This document shows positions 9,341-20,470 of a DNA stretch of 64,000 nucleotides, in pieces. How positions within the stretch are numbered: position 1 is the stretch's first letter; each line of letters starts with the position of its first letter. The stretch comes from Elephas maximus indicus (Eukaryota > Chordata > Mammalia > Proboscidea > Elephantidae): the NCBI RefSeq assembly GCF_024166365.1, contig NC_064839.1, positions 15,548,878 through 15,612,877 on the forward strand, written 5' to 3'. The notes under the pieces were generated by a model. The model ran no database searches. It saw nothing but the letters and a program-made list of their open reading frames with translations, and was not told the origin of the DNA. The position numbers were made by a program, and so were the translations under genes.

Positions 9341-11366
9341 AGCAGGTGGGAGGAGAGCCTGGGACTACTTACTGCCTCGGAGAGGAGGCTGCGGGCAGAT
9401 GCTGCAGGGGCTGTTTTCACAAGGAACTATGAAATATGCGGGTCCCAGCAGCACTGGTGTGAGTCTTGGGGAGATAGTGTGACTTTCACCCCTCCCATGT
9501 TTGGGAAATGGCATGACTTCAGCTCAGAGAAGGCTGCAGGGACTTCAGTTCTGCTCTGGCACTGTGTGGCTGTATTGCTTTGAGGACATGGAGAGATGGC
9601 ACTCCACACACGGACATCTAATTTGCTGCATTGGGTAGTGATAGTGGCAGAGTTTTGCAGATGAGGCAGAAGCTGATTAAGTCTGAAAAATTACATTGAC
9701 AGGGCCTGGTGCACACCACAGGCTGGTGAGTCCAGCCTGGGGAACTGGCTGGGGTCACAGATAAGGATGCACGTGGTGTGGAATTATACCCAGTGGCCTG
9801 AACCGGTAGCTGACAGCTTAGAGTCAGCGGGGAGTTCATCCCGAGGCCAACCTTACAGACCAAACCTCTTGGGGAAGCCAAGCATAGAGCAAGAGGAGAG
9901 AGCTATTTTCCCAAAGAAAGACACCTTCTCATCTAATTGAAGACAAGGGGCCTGATGCAGATGGTCACGGTGTGGACCATCCGTGATGACTGCCTGCCTC
10001 GCTAGTGCTGGCCATTATGTACTGAGCATCTTTTAACAGACCCAAGAAGTTGTCCCTGCAGTGCCCCCATTTCTGAATCAGAAGCCAGGCTCACTGGGTG
10101 GGGTGAAGGGCCAGCAGGGGCCCTTCTCCCTTGCCCATTCTTTTTGGACATTCAATTCAAACAGGCTTTGGGAAAATCACAATTTTATCTCCAGACCTCA
10201 AAGATCAACAACCCAGACCCACCCAGTGCCGTCGACCAAAGATGAATATCACACTATAAGTTTAGGGCTTCAGGGACAATTTACTGAAACATCACCTCAC
10301 AGCGGGAATGCCAAAGACAGTGCTTCTGCACACGAGGCTCCTCCAGAGAGGCTCCCAGGCAGTGCAGTCGCCTGCAGGGCCAGCACAAGGTCCCCCTGAG
10401 CCCTCCTCACCAGCGAGGTCAGGCAGCTGGTCCAGGCCTCAGCATCAGTGCAGGCAGGGTGGGGGCCAGGCCTTTCTGCATGGGCCTGTGGGAGAGAGAA
10501 GGACCTGAAAGCCCCCTGCCCCCAGGCACCACCTCTGCTTTTAGCAAGAGAGGAGGAAGAGGCCCAAACTGGGCTGAGAAGAGCTTGAGGAATCTTTGTG
10601 GAATTTCCCTGAACTCCAGGCTGCGGAGCTGGCTGGCTGCATGGAAAATCGTCCTGGTACTTTGCATCTGGCACTGAGGGTAGGCTTTGTCCCTTCTACC
10701 ACGAGGGGACACTTGCTATGTGAAGACCTATCCCTGGATCCCCTAGGAAGACTCGCCCAGCAGAGGGACAGGCTCCTTCTGAGGGTGTAGGCGAGGGGGT
10801 AGGAGGCCTGCAGCCCATTCCTAGGGATCCCAACTTGGTGGCACCTGGATTTTTAACCTGCACTCTGCCGCCTGTGGTTTGTGGCTGTTTCTGGATTCAC
10901 TGTCTAGGCAGCACCCCAGGAAGCTCAGCCTTCTCGGGCCTTTAGTGCATACACACTGCTGTGCCGGGCCCTGCCTGTAGCCTCTCCTGGGATAAAGCAT
11001 GGGCCTTGGACATCAAGTCCAATTCATTTTCTCCTTACTTTCCTCTTTGAGCTTATTCCCCCTCTCCCACAAAGTGAGGAAACCAAACTACTGGGCCCAT
11101 AGTTCTACAAGGCCCTCACGAGCTCTTCTTCTCTTCAGGCACTTCCTCTTACCCTCCCTACAGACAATAGCCCAGGCAGGAGAGCTCCTTGACCTGGCCA
11201 AGGGCCCTGTGGTACCTGCAGGGGCCCAGACCTCAGTAGCCAGGGGGAGCATTGGCCCATCACTTCTGCTCCAAGATTGGCACCAAGTAAAAGTTTGCTA
11301 AAGCTGTGAAGCTGTGGGAGATTGAACTGAAACAACTACTTTGGAGGGCACTTTGAAAATATCTGT
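9341..11366. other. Unique sequence, no gene recognised
   Basis: I see no exon-like frame with domain content, no RNA gene and no clear mobile element. Composition is GC-moderate and the open frames are short and mutually overlapping. Confidence 0.45.
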
Positions 11367-11505
11367 TGTGATGGATTGCATTGTGCCCTAAAAAAAGTGT
11401 GTTGAATTCCTAACCCCTATACCTGTGAATCTGACCCTGTTTGGAAACAGGGTCTTTGGAATACCGTCGGTTAGGTTAAAATAAAGCCATACTGGAATAG
11501 GGTCA

Positions 11506-12351
11506 GGCCACCCTACGGCTGTCCCCCTCAGGCCCCCAGCCCCAGTTGGAACCAGCCAGGAAGGTGCAGCTGTGAAAAGGAGACGTCAACCACTCAGGAT
11601 TTGGGACTCCTCTAGTAACACAGCTCAAGCCCGGCCCGGAGTCCTAGGGTTTGGGAAGTGACATGAGAGGAGTGAGAGGTTCTGGAAAAAATAGGCCAAG
11701 AAGGGGCCCTTGGTGAGGGCACTGCCCCTGCACCTTTAGCTGTCTCTATTTTTTTAGGGACACTTGTGGAGCCTTGGCAGCACAGGAGTTAGCAGCATGG
11801 CCGCAAACTGAAAGTTCGCCAGTTTGAATCCACCAACCCCTCCTTGGAAACCCTATGGGGCAGTTCTACTCTGTCATAGGGTGGCTATGAGTCAGAATTG
11901 ACTTGAAGGCAATGGGTAACGTTTGGCTTTAGGAGCACTTTCAGGAGAAGGAATGCCCTTTCTCCCCTTACTCACACCCCTGCAAAGTCTCAGAGTCAGT
12001 ATCCATCGCGTACGCATTTCCCTCGTAAGGAGCCAAGATTCATTGATGAATACATTTCATATATGAATATATTTCACTTTTAACCACATGAAACTATGTA
12101 AATGTAAATACATTTAGGCTGTGGGTATGATGTTGTAATTTAGAGGTGTATTAATTTTGCTAGTTGTTTATGTCACTGCCACTAACGTTACATTCAGTGA
12201 TATACGGGAATCACGATTTACGAGTACATTAGTACAAAAACACTACTAAGGATTCTGTATGGTCTGGTACGGGAGGAGGCTTATGTGTTTGGGGGAGGGT
12301 GACATGATTTACTGCACTGGGTGACACTAACCCTAGAGACACCACTGGTAG
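11506..12351. other. Unidentified insertion inside the MLT1 LTR
   Basis: This block interrupts an otherwise collinear MLT1 between 'gaatagggt' and 'ggtagggtggg', so a short 'tagggt' occurs at both edges. It contains one SINE (11766-11927) and an AT-rich part around 12030-12200 of unknown origin. It has no recognised coding capacity. It could be an unknown transposon or a product of rearrangement. Confidence 0.4.
11766..11927 (+). mobile_element. AfroSINE-type SINE, short form
   Basis: The diverged head 'ggagccttggcagcacagg' and body 'ccctatggggcagttctac' are present. An imperfect 13-bp target duplication flanks it: 'tttagggacactt' at 11753-11765 and 'tttaggagcactt' at 11928-11940. Confidence 0.88.
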
Positions 12352-12407
12352 GGTGGGTCCTAAACGCTTCTGAGTGGCGTCTTATAAAAGGGAGAGTAGA
12401 TACAGTG

Positions 12408-12587
12408 GGGAGCCCTGGTGGCACAGTGGTTAAGAGCTGGGCTGCTAACCGAAAGGTCAGCAGTTGAAATCTATCAGGCGCTCCTTGAAAACTGTATGGG
12501 GCATTTCTACTGTGTCATATAAGGTCGCTATGAGTTGGAATTGACTCAAATGCAACAGGTTTGGGATTTTTTTTTTTTTTTTTTTTA
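12408..12587 (+). mobile_element. AfroSINE-type SINE with long oligo-T-containing tail
   Basis: The head 'ggagccctggtggcacagtg' and body are complete, and the tail ends in a run of about 20 T residues. It inserted into the MLT1 LTR; 'agatacagtggg' before and 'agatatagggag' after look like a decayed target duplication. Confidence 0.88.
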
Positions 12588-12837
12588 AGATATAGGGAGG
12601 ACACCACGTGAAGATGCTTCTACTGGCCAAGGAACGCCGAGGATTGCTGGGAGCTATCAAAGCTAGGGGAGAGGCATGGAAAGTTTCTCTCTCAGAGCCC
12701 TTAGAAGGAATCAACACGGCCAACGCCTTAATTTGAACTTCTAGCCTCCAGAACTGTGAGACAATAAATTTCTCTTCTTTAGAGCCACCCAGTGTGTGTT
12801 ATTTTGTCACAGCACATATTAAACAAACAAAAAAGAA

Positions 12838-13375
12838 ACAAAGCCTTATGAACCCGTAATTGCACTTCTTATTATGTATCCTAAAGAAACTCTGCTCATG
12901 AGCGCAAGGAGACACAACTAAGAACACTTGTGGCATTATTTGTAATAGTGAAAAACCGTAGACAGTTTGAGTGTTTATTGGTAAGTGAAATCTTGTCTAC
13001 TCGGGTACTGGAACACTGGGAGACCAATTTAAAGGAATCCTTTCAATCTACAGGGGTCAATATGGAGACATCTCAAAAACACATTGTTGAATGAAAAGTT
13101 GACAAGCAGTATGTATGTTGTTATACCTTTGATATTTACAAAACCCGTAAAACAATAGACAGTTCTATAAATTCTCTATGGGCACGTATTTAAGTGTATA
13201 AAAGCATTTAAGAGATCTGGAAGAAAATAAACCAAAGTGGTTGTCTTCAGGAGCGGGGAAGAAAATTGGAAGTGAAGTGATTCAAAGGGACCACAGCTTT
13301 ATCTAACAGTCTAATTTTTTTTTTCTAAAGGAGAATATATTCATGTATTTGCAGGGTTAAAAATAAACACAAAAA
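12838..13375 (+). mobile_element. Old L1M-type LINE fragment (ORF2 end / 3' UTR)
   Basis: Phrases such as 'ccgtaattgcacttcttatt', 'cacttgtggcattatttgt', 'ggagacatctcaaaaacac' and 'aagtggttgtcttcaggag' match the non-coding 3' portion of old L1 or HAL1-type elements. No intact frame remains. Confidence 0.65.
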
Positions 13376-13389
13376 AACTCTATCCCAGA

Positions 13390-13931
13390 TGTTAGGGATT
13401 GAATCGTGTCCCCAAAATATGTGTGTCAACTTGGCTAAGCCATATTCCCAGTACTGTGATTGTCCACCATTTTGTCATCTGACATGATTTTCCCATGTGT
13501 TGTAAATCCTACCTCTATGATGTTAATGAGGTGGGATTACAGGTAGTTATATTAATGAGGCATTGGGGTGTTATATTAATGAGGCAGGGCTCTATCTACA
13601 AAACTAGTTTGTTTCTTGAGTCAATCTCTTTTGAGATGTAAAAGAGAGAAGCCAGCAGAGACAGGGGGACACCCTACCACCAAGGAAGCAGTGCCAGGAG
13701 CAGAGTGTATCCTTTGGACCCAGGGTCCCTGTGCTGAGAAGCTCCTAGGCCAGGGAAAGACTGATGACAAGGACCTTCCCCCAGAACCGACAGAGACAGA
13801 AAGACTTCCCCTAGAGCTGGCACCCTGAATTTGGACTTCCAGCCTACTGGACTGTGAGAGAACAAATTTCTGTTTGCTGAAGCCATCCCCTTATACTATT
13901 TCTGTTATAGCAGCACTAGATGACTAAGACA
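13390..13931 (+). mobile_element. Intact MaLR-like solo LTR with 5-bp target duplication
   Basis: The 542-bp element begins 'tgttagggattgaatcgtg' and ends 'ctagatgactaagaca', so it has the TG...CA termini of a retroviral LTR. It is flanked by perfect 5-bp duplications 'ccaga' (13385-13389 and 13932-13936), the length used by ERVL/MaLR integrases. The 3' part resembles MLT1 ('tttggacttccagcc', 'ctgtgagagaacaaatttc'). No internal region is attached, so it is a solo LTR. Four related copies are in the window. Confidence 0.88.
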
Positions 13932-14247
13932 CCAGAAATGCCCCCTCAGGTTGAGAGGCTACATTTACAAGCTCTGAGGAGATTGTTTTAATCCTGTGAC
14001 CTCTAGAATCTATGGGAGCTGTCCCCGGGCACTCCCTAGGCCCCCCACTCTGGGCCTCCTACCCCAAGGTACTTTCCCAGTTCCTGGGTCCAGAGTCACA
14101 CATCAAACTCTGTCTGGGGAGGGGAGGTTGGTTGGCTTGTTTTGAAGGAAAAGGGCTGGTTCTTATTTACAAACTACAGCTTGTGCTGAGAGGACATTTG
14201 GGCGATGGTGGGGCACCTGCACTGGGGAGTGGGTTACCCAGCTGATG

Positions 14248-14450
14248 GGAGCCCTGGTGGTGAAAAGGCTAAGCTCTCAGTTGCTAACTGAAAGGTTGGC
14301 TATTCAAACCACCAGCAGCTCTGCAGGAGAAAGACCTGGTGATCTGCTCCCATAAAGATTACAGCCAAGAAAACCCTACAGGGCAGTTCTACCCTGTCAC
14401 ATAGTGGTGGCTATGAGTCAATATGACTCCATAGCACCTAACAACAAAAA
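14248..14450 (+). mobile_element. AfroSINE-type SINE, long form with RTE-like tail
   Basis: The head 'gggagccctggtggtg' is followed by the extra segment 'agaaagacctggtgatctgc' and 'cataaagattacagcc'. The tail ends 'agcacctaacaacaaaaa', as in the RTE LINE 3' ends here. Confidence 0.88.
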
Positions 14451-14755
14451 CTTACCAGGAAGGAGACTATCCACCCCTCCTCCACCTCCCCAGGATTTGC
14501 AAGACAGACCTCAGCCCCTCCTCCTTCCTGGTTTCCAGCTCTCTGTGGTTTCCATGGATTCAGAGATTTGCTCCCAGCACCTGAGCCCAGAAGAGATGGG
14601 GAGAGAAGTGACAGGAGTGGCTGAGCCAGCTGGCGGAGGGGGTGATGGGAAAGCTACTCCGCAAGAGTTCCCCAGAGGCCCACTGCCCCATCCCTAACTC
14701 CCAGAGACCTCAGCAGTCAGAGGTAAACTGGGACTGTGGTGGGGGTGCTTGTTGT

Positions 14756-14897
14756 GGACTTGCTGGGGGTCTGACATGTCTCGTCCTCCTTGTCATGGAC
14801 TTCCTGGGGGCCAGATGCGCCTCATCCTCCTTGTCCTGAACTTGCTGGGGGTCTGATGTGCCTCATCCTCCTTTTGGATGTCCCTGGGGGCTCTAGG
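14756..14897. repeat. 41-bp minisatellite, about 3.4 copies
   Basis: Units begin at 14756, 14797 and 14838, with a shortened one near 14876. The shared core is 'acttgctgggggtctga' followed by 'cctcatcctcctt'. Divergence between units is moderate. Confidence 0.8.
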
Positions 14898-16735
14898 ACA
14901 CATGCCCTGTCCTGATGGACCATGAATCAAACTCGCTGAGTGGCTGTCACCCCCAGCCAGAAAATGCCACAGCAAGAGGGGACATTGTTCAAACAAACCT
15001 GAGAAGGAGCACATTCTTGGTGGGAAGAGCTGTCCCAAATTTTGACCCTCAGCCTGACCCTGACTTCAACCCCTGCTATGTCTTAAATCCTAATCCCTGG
15101 GCTCTGAATCCAAGCTCTGGGTTCTGACGTTTGGCAGAGCATGAGTAGGACATATTCAGAGCTTTTATTGGGAAAGGAGCCAAGGACATTGCTGGGTTGG
15201 TGTTCATACTGCCAAGACCTGGGGGACCCAGCAGAGAGTTCACTCGGGTTTCGTGTTCCTGTGCATCCAGCGCTGTCTCTGCTGACTGCAGGATCTGGGC
15301 TCCTAGAGAGAAGGTGAGAGGAGTCTGTGATGGGAAGTCGCTGGCCATTGTCCACCTGTGCCACTTTAGCCCCTCCCAGAGCAGATGCAGGGTGCTCCCC
15401 ACCCCTACCCACTCACCCTATTGTGCCAAGGCACGTGAGCCTGCGGTGGGGGAGCTGCTGTGGACACTCTCGGGTAACTGCCCAGCATCCAACGCCCTAC
15501 TTCTTTGACACGGCCAGGCCAATGTCTGTGTCCAGGGTCCAGCTAAGCCAGAAAAAATTCATGATGGCTGCAGCACAGCCAGAGTCAGAGCCGGGACCAG
15601 AGAGATTGAGCTGGCTACAAAGTAGAGGAAGCACCCCACAGGGGAGTGTGGCCAAAGCCACCCTCCCTGGGCTCCTTCCTCAGCCCTGTCTCAGCAGGTC
15701 CTGGGAGCTGCCTGACCCCTCCCAATGAGGTCCTTCTCAGCAGACATTTGCCCAAGTCCATTTCTGTTGTTTGCCACCGACAGTCCTGCCTGGCACAAAG
15801 TTCTGGGGTGAGGGGAGGGGGCAGTGGTCTTCACTGGGCAGTTAGATTCTTGGGAACCAACTGTGCTCTCAGGTTCCACTGCTCTATGACAAGCAGTGAT
15901 CCTGTGCCCTGGCTTCCAGTAGACTCTCCTGGAGAATCTTTCAAAGTTACCAGCGCCTGAGCTTCATCCTAGACCAATGAAATGAGAATTCCCAGGTATG
16001 GAGGTAGAACATCGGGATTTTTGAAAGCCCCCTGATTGTTTCTACAGGAAGCCAGGACTGTCCAAGAATTAGTCCTCCCCAGCACTGTGCTCAGGGACAA
16101 TGAGCCATGCAGGCAGGGTAAAGGAGGTAAGGCTCCCACAGGAGGGAAGGCAGGGATGGTCCCTAGATAGGATGTCCTCTCTGCTGGCCAACTTCCCACC
16201 CATTTCCCCATTGGGCACCCATCGTCCACTGCACCTGCCTCCTAAAGGCTGACCATGGGCTCCCACCCCCTCATTCTCTTTGTCCCTTCCCCACTCACTC
16301 CAACAAAAGCTCTGAATATGGAAGCTCCATGGGCTTCCTGGTTGTTCAAAGACATTGCTGCTGTATGTGGGAGGGTAGCACATTGCTTTTAAGGACATGG
16401 AAGCTCTGTGGTGGGAACCCTCTCAGATCTTGCCCTATACATCTCTTCTTTATGAGGATCCGGGTTTGCATCCTTTATAATGAAGTTATAATTGTATGTT
16501 AGTGCTTTCTGTGAGGTCTGTGAGTCGTTCCAACAAATTATCAAACCCGAGGGAGTAACGAGAACCAGCAGGTCAGAAGTCAGGGGGTTTGGGAACCCCT
16601 GAGCTTTCAGCTAGTACCCTGAAAGGATAGTGGGGATGCCCTGAATTTGTAGCCAACAGGTCAGAAGTGAGAGTATCATGCTAGTGACTGGCGTCTGAAG
16701 TCTTGTGCTGACTTGGCAGTCTGGAGGAACCGTGT
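14898..16735. other. Unique sequence, no gene recognised
   Basis: No exon, RNA gene or recognisable repeat is supported. The open frames of 100-133 codons here overlap each other on both strands and have no recognisable domain. Confidence 0.45.
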
Positions 16736-16839
16736 CCTTAAACTTGTGGGGTCAGACCCAGCTCGGGGTCATTAGGGTCAGGGGAAGTGCTGCATGTGCC
16801 GCTGGTGTCAGAATAGAAGTGGCAGAGAAAAGTGGAGAT

Positions 16840-17015
16840 TTGGTACAGTAAAGCCAGAACCCGTGTAAGGCGGAAATCTGCCAGAGAAGAAAAACTGTAT
16901 TTTCCACTAGAATGAGAGACAGAAAAGTTGTAAGACTTCCCCCTGTCAAAGTTGGAAAACTTGTGAGACCTAAAAAACAAGCCAGTCCCTCCACATTCTG
17001 GCTCTCACTGTATAC
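16840..17015 (+). repeat. Unclassified interspersed repeat, copy 1
   Basis: The 65 bp from about 16948 to 17012 ('aaaacttgtgagacctaaa', 'cagtccctccacattctgg') reappear in reverse complement at 28682-28747 with few differences. The upstream part (16840-16947) has similar internal wording ('gaagaaaaactgt', 'gttggaaaacttg'), suggesting a degenerate internal duplication. I do not recognise the family. Confidence 0.55.
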
Positions 17016-17667
17016 AGGTGGTGTCAGAAAAGAGTGGGATTTTGATTTTTCCACACATTCTCTTTGCCACCACCTGCCTCCACTGCCCTCAGGTATCAGC
17101 CTGGACTCACTTTCTCCGTCCCTGACTGCCCCACCTCCCGTCTGCTTAGGTGCCCTCTGTATGCTCGCTGCCCCAGGGTTTCCCCATCACAAAGCGCTCT
17201 TTTGTGAGGCCTGTTAACTTGTTGTTGGTCCCTCTAGAATGGAAGCTCCAGCAGGGTGGGCTTACATCAGCCTTGATCACCATAACACAAGGCAGGTGCT
17301 TACCTAGTCCTGTTGCCATGATGGGTGCACCAGTGACAGGCAGGCAGCATGAGAGATGTCATTCCCACCCCTCCAAGGAAGATCGGAGGCCCCATGGCAG
17401 CGGCACTTGGCCAGGCTTACACAGGAGGGAGAGACATCAGACTGACAGAGACCCCTACCCCTAGGTGGGCTCCCCCGGGCTCCGCAGATACCCACACTCC
17501 TTTCTATTCCCCATGGTGGCATCTCCAGGGATGATAAGACAGACCCATGGGAGAGGGCCAGACGAGGAAAGTCTCAAGAGTGCAGAGTTTCTGAGGTGGA
17601 GAACCTGAGACGCCCATGTTCTGGAAGACACACCTTCCTAGTCTCTGTCAACTCCTCCCCAAAGATG

Positions 17668-17760
17668 AGTGCTTGGCTTGGTATCAGGAGACCTGGGTTC
17701 AAAGCCTGGCTCTGCCCTCAACTTGCTGTGATCTGTGGTGAGCAGGCCCTCTCTCTGGGC
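17668..17760 (+). mobile_element. MIR SINE fragment
   Basis: 'ggagacctgggttcaaagcc' and 'ctggctctgccctcaacttg' match the 5' half of MIR in forward orientation. Confidence 0.7.
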
Positions 17761-18574
17761 GGACACGATCCCTCCTGCTGCCCCAGCACTGGGGCTTGAG
17801 TGTGAGCTGTAGCCCTTGCTCTAAACTGTGGGCCTTGACAGCAGGAGCTGAGTGTTCCCACCTCAGAGAGCCTGGCGCCCCACACAGACCTTGACAGAGG
17901 ATGACACTGAATGAATGAATGGTGGAGCAGTGGCTGGGAGTGCCAGGGATGGGATGTGCCTGAACTGGGCAGGCAGTGGGAGCTGGGAGCCCCCTGAACT
18001 TCCCACATGGTCCTGTCCCTACTATGGGTGCATGCAAATTCCTTCTGCAAGCGTCAGTCAAGGTCCCCAGAGATGGTGAAAGATGGCACGCGGGGACTGG
18101 GCACAGAGCAGGTTGCACTTAAGCCAGACACCATGCGCAGCCCAGTTCCTCTGGCAACAGGGTGGAGCTGTGAGCCGCCCCAGCAAGGCCTCCTGAAACA
18201 GGGGCCGCAAATGGGGTCTGATGTCCATGACTATGTCAAATCACCTTTAAGGAGCTCATGGGGCAGGGAAGAAACAGGAGACTCACCCGCAAGACACTTG
18301 CATTGACCCCAGGCCCATCCTAAGGTCTGCAGAGAGAGAGAACAAGCACACGTGTTCACATCCATATCCACAGAGAGACACGCTGTCTTTCCTGTGTAAA
18401 GGTGACACCTCCTCCTGATACCCTATTGGTGGCTCAGGTTTGGGCCATCCACATTCTTGGCTGGAAGATTCAGGACTCAAGGTGCAACCAAGGTCAAGTG
18501 TCTGTGGTTGTGCATGGGCAACGGCTAAGGCAGGAGGGTGAACAGAGAACCACTACTTGCTCAAGTCCATCTAA

Positions 18575-18720
18575 TTTCAGTCTCATAATGCACTGATGAA
18601 GTAGATATCATTATTATCCCATTGTATAGATGAAGAAACCGAGGCTCAGAGAAACCGAGTAATTTGCCCAAGGTCGCACAGTTCTTAAATGAATAGGACA
18701 GGATTCTAACCTGGGAAGAC
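18575..18720 (-). mobile_element. MIR SINE fragment
   Basis: 'gatgaagaaaccgaggctc' and 'atttgcccaaggtcgcaca' are the reverse complement of the MIR core. Confidence 0.82.
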
Positions 18721-19906
18721 GGGCTTCAGAGTTGGTTCTGAGCCAAGAACAGAAAAATGAACACATCACACAGGCTCATCAACCGCACCAAGGACTCTGG
18801 CATTGTAATTTCAAAATAGTATTTTTAACAATAGTTGTATAAGCGTTGTGGAATTATAAAGGACATTCTTCTATGTTTTCTAAATGTTTGTTAATATGCT
18901 TTTATTATCTTTATAATTTAAAGGCTAAACATTTCAAATGCATCTACCAATTTGCTTTTATCAAGAGTGCTGCTAATTGTCATTCAGAAGGGGTTGCTCA
19001 GGGGACAAGCTAGTCATTCACAGATTCTCCAAGTCCTATTTCCCCTGTTTCAGCTCGAAAGTTAGACCCAGGTCCTGCATTTCTCTGCTTTCACAGGTTC
19101 ACTTTTACCAAACCATCTCTTAACACTGTGCCCCCGAGTGTCTGCTGAGGAGCAATAGACAAAATGCACATGTGTAGTTTGTTTACCTCTGCACTTCTCA
19201 TAAACCTGCTCTCGTGGACGCCATCCATTGTGTTGCACACATCTCTTCCAAAGACCCAATTGACAAACTCCTGTCAGATTCATAGCTAGGGAAACACTGT
19301 CTTTTGATCAATCTGTAAACTCTTGAGGAGCTCAACCAAGGCTATTTTCACTCACGTTTTCACAGTACCGGACATAGTACCCACCACTTAGTAAATGCTC
19401 AACTATTATTAGTTGAATGAAAAAAAAAAAAAAAAAAGGAATGTATTGATTTGTACAACTGAGAAGTTCAAGGGAGCTGCTTGCTTCAGGTACAGCTGGA
19501 TCTAGGGGTCCAAAATGTATCACCAGGACTCTACCCTCTTTGCTCAGCTCTCTTGTGTTATTGGCTTTATTCTCAGGCAGGCTGACTGTCTGGCAGACAA
19601 AATAGTCACAAACATTTCCAAAGTTACCTCCATAAACCAATGGTGATCCCAGAGAAAAAGAGCAAGCACCACTAGCCAAGAGTCCCACATGCCCCTCATT
19701 GGACTGTCAGTATGGCTAAGGGAATAAGGTACTCCCACTGCCCAGGTCTGGATCATGCCTCATACCTGAAGCAACAGGGAGACGTCAACTGCATCCCACT
19801 CAAGGATATGGAGCCTGTTCAGCCCAACAGGGACAGGCTCTGTCACCAGAAGGGGAGAAGGAGGGAAGCATGCTGAGCAGACAGAAATCCAGGATGCCCT
19901 GCCAAT

Positions 19907-20107
19907 CAACCAGTTGCCAGGGAGTCGACTCCAACTCATGGTGACCCCATGTGCGTCAGAGCAGAACTGTGCTCCACAAGGTTTTCAATGGCTGATTTTT
20001 TGGAAGTAGATCACCAGGCCTTCCTTCTGAAGCATCTCTGGGTGGGCTTGAACCTCCATCCTTTCAGTTAGCAGCCGAGAACATCAACCATTTGCACCAC
20101 CCAGGCT
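19907..20107 (-). mobile_element. AfroSINE-type SINE, long form
   Basis: The reverse copy runs from tail 'gggagtcgactccaactc' through 'gtagatcaccaggccttcc' to head 'tttgcaccacccaggc'. The head has the 'gcaaatggtt' type of the long class. Confidence 0.85.
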
Positions 20108-20369
20108 ATGCCAGTCCCTACCATGTCCTGACCTGTATTCCTGGTTTAACCCCTTCTAACCTGATCTTCTCAATCTTAATAAGATGATACAACCCCCAAC
20201 TATCATGTTTCTAGACCCAGAAAGTCACCGATCAGTTTTTATTCTTTTCTTCGCTTCCCCTGTGGGCTAATATGGAAGCTTGAGGCATGTAACCACTAGG
20301 CCCAGACCCCCAGCCCAGCAGCTGCTTGACCCCCAGGCCCTTCATAGTCCTCACCACAGCTCAGAGCCC

Positions 20370-20470
20370 TAGATCGAAAAAGGCATTATTCTCATTTTAT
20401 GGGTAAATACACTGAGGCCAAGCTAAAGACATGCAGGAAGCTGGTAGCAGAGCCAGGGCCTAGACTAGGT
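20370..20470 (-). mobile_element. MIR SINE fragment
   Basis: 'cattattctcattttatggg' and 'ggtagcagagccagggcct' are reverse-orientation MIR text, more degraded than the others. Confidence 0.6.

Larger units (their letters stand above)
11367..12830 (+). mobile_element. MLT1-type LTR, split by later insertions
   Basis: The 5' part (11367-about 11505) reads 'gatggattgcattgtgccc' and on to 'catactggaatagggt'. The 3' part resumes near 12352-12408 ('gggtgggtcctaaacg', 'gtcttataaaagggag') and at 12588-12830 ('ccaaggaacgccgaggatt', 'ctgtgagacaataaatttc', 'gccacccagtgtgtg'). These phrases follow MLT1 order. The split is caused by an about 850-bp unidentified insertion (11506-12351) and by SINE 12408-12587. 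Confidence 0.8.
17016..19906. other. Mostly unique sequence with MIR fragments
   Basis: It contains MIR pieces at 17668-17760 and 18575-18720, an AT-rich stretch at 18800-18970 and an A18 run near 19421-19438. No exon is supported. Confidence 0.45.
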
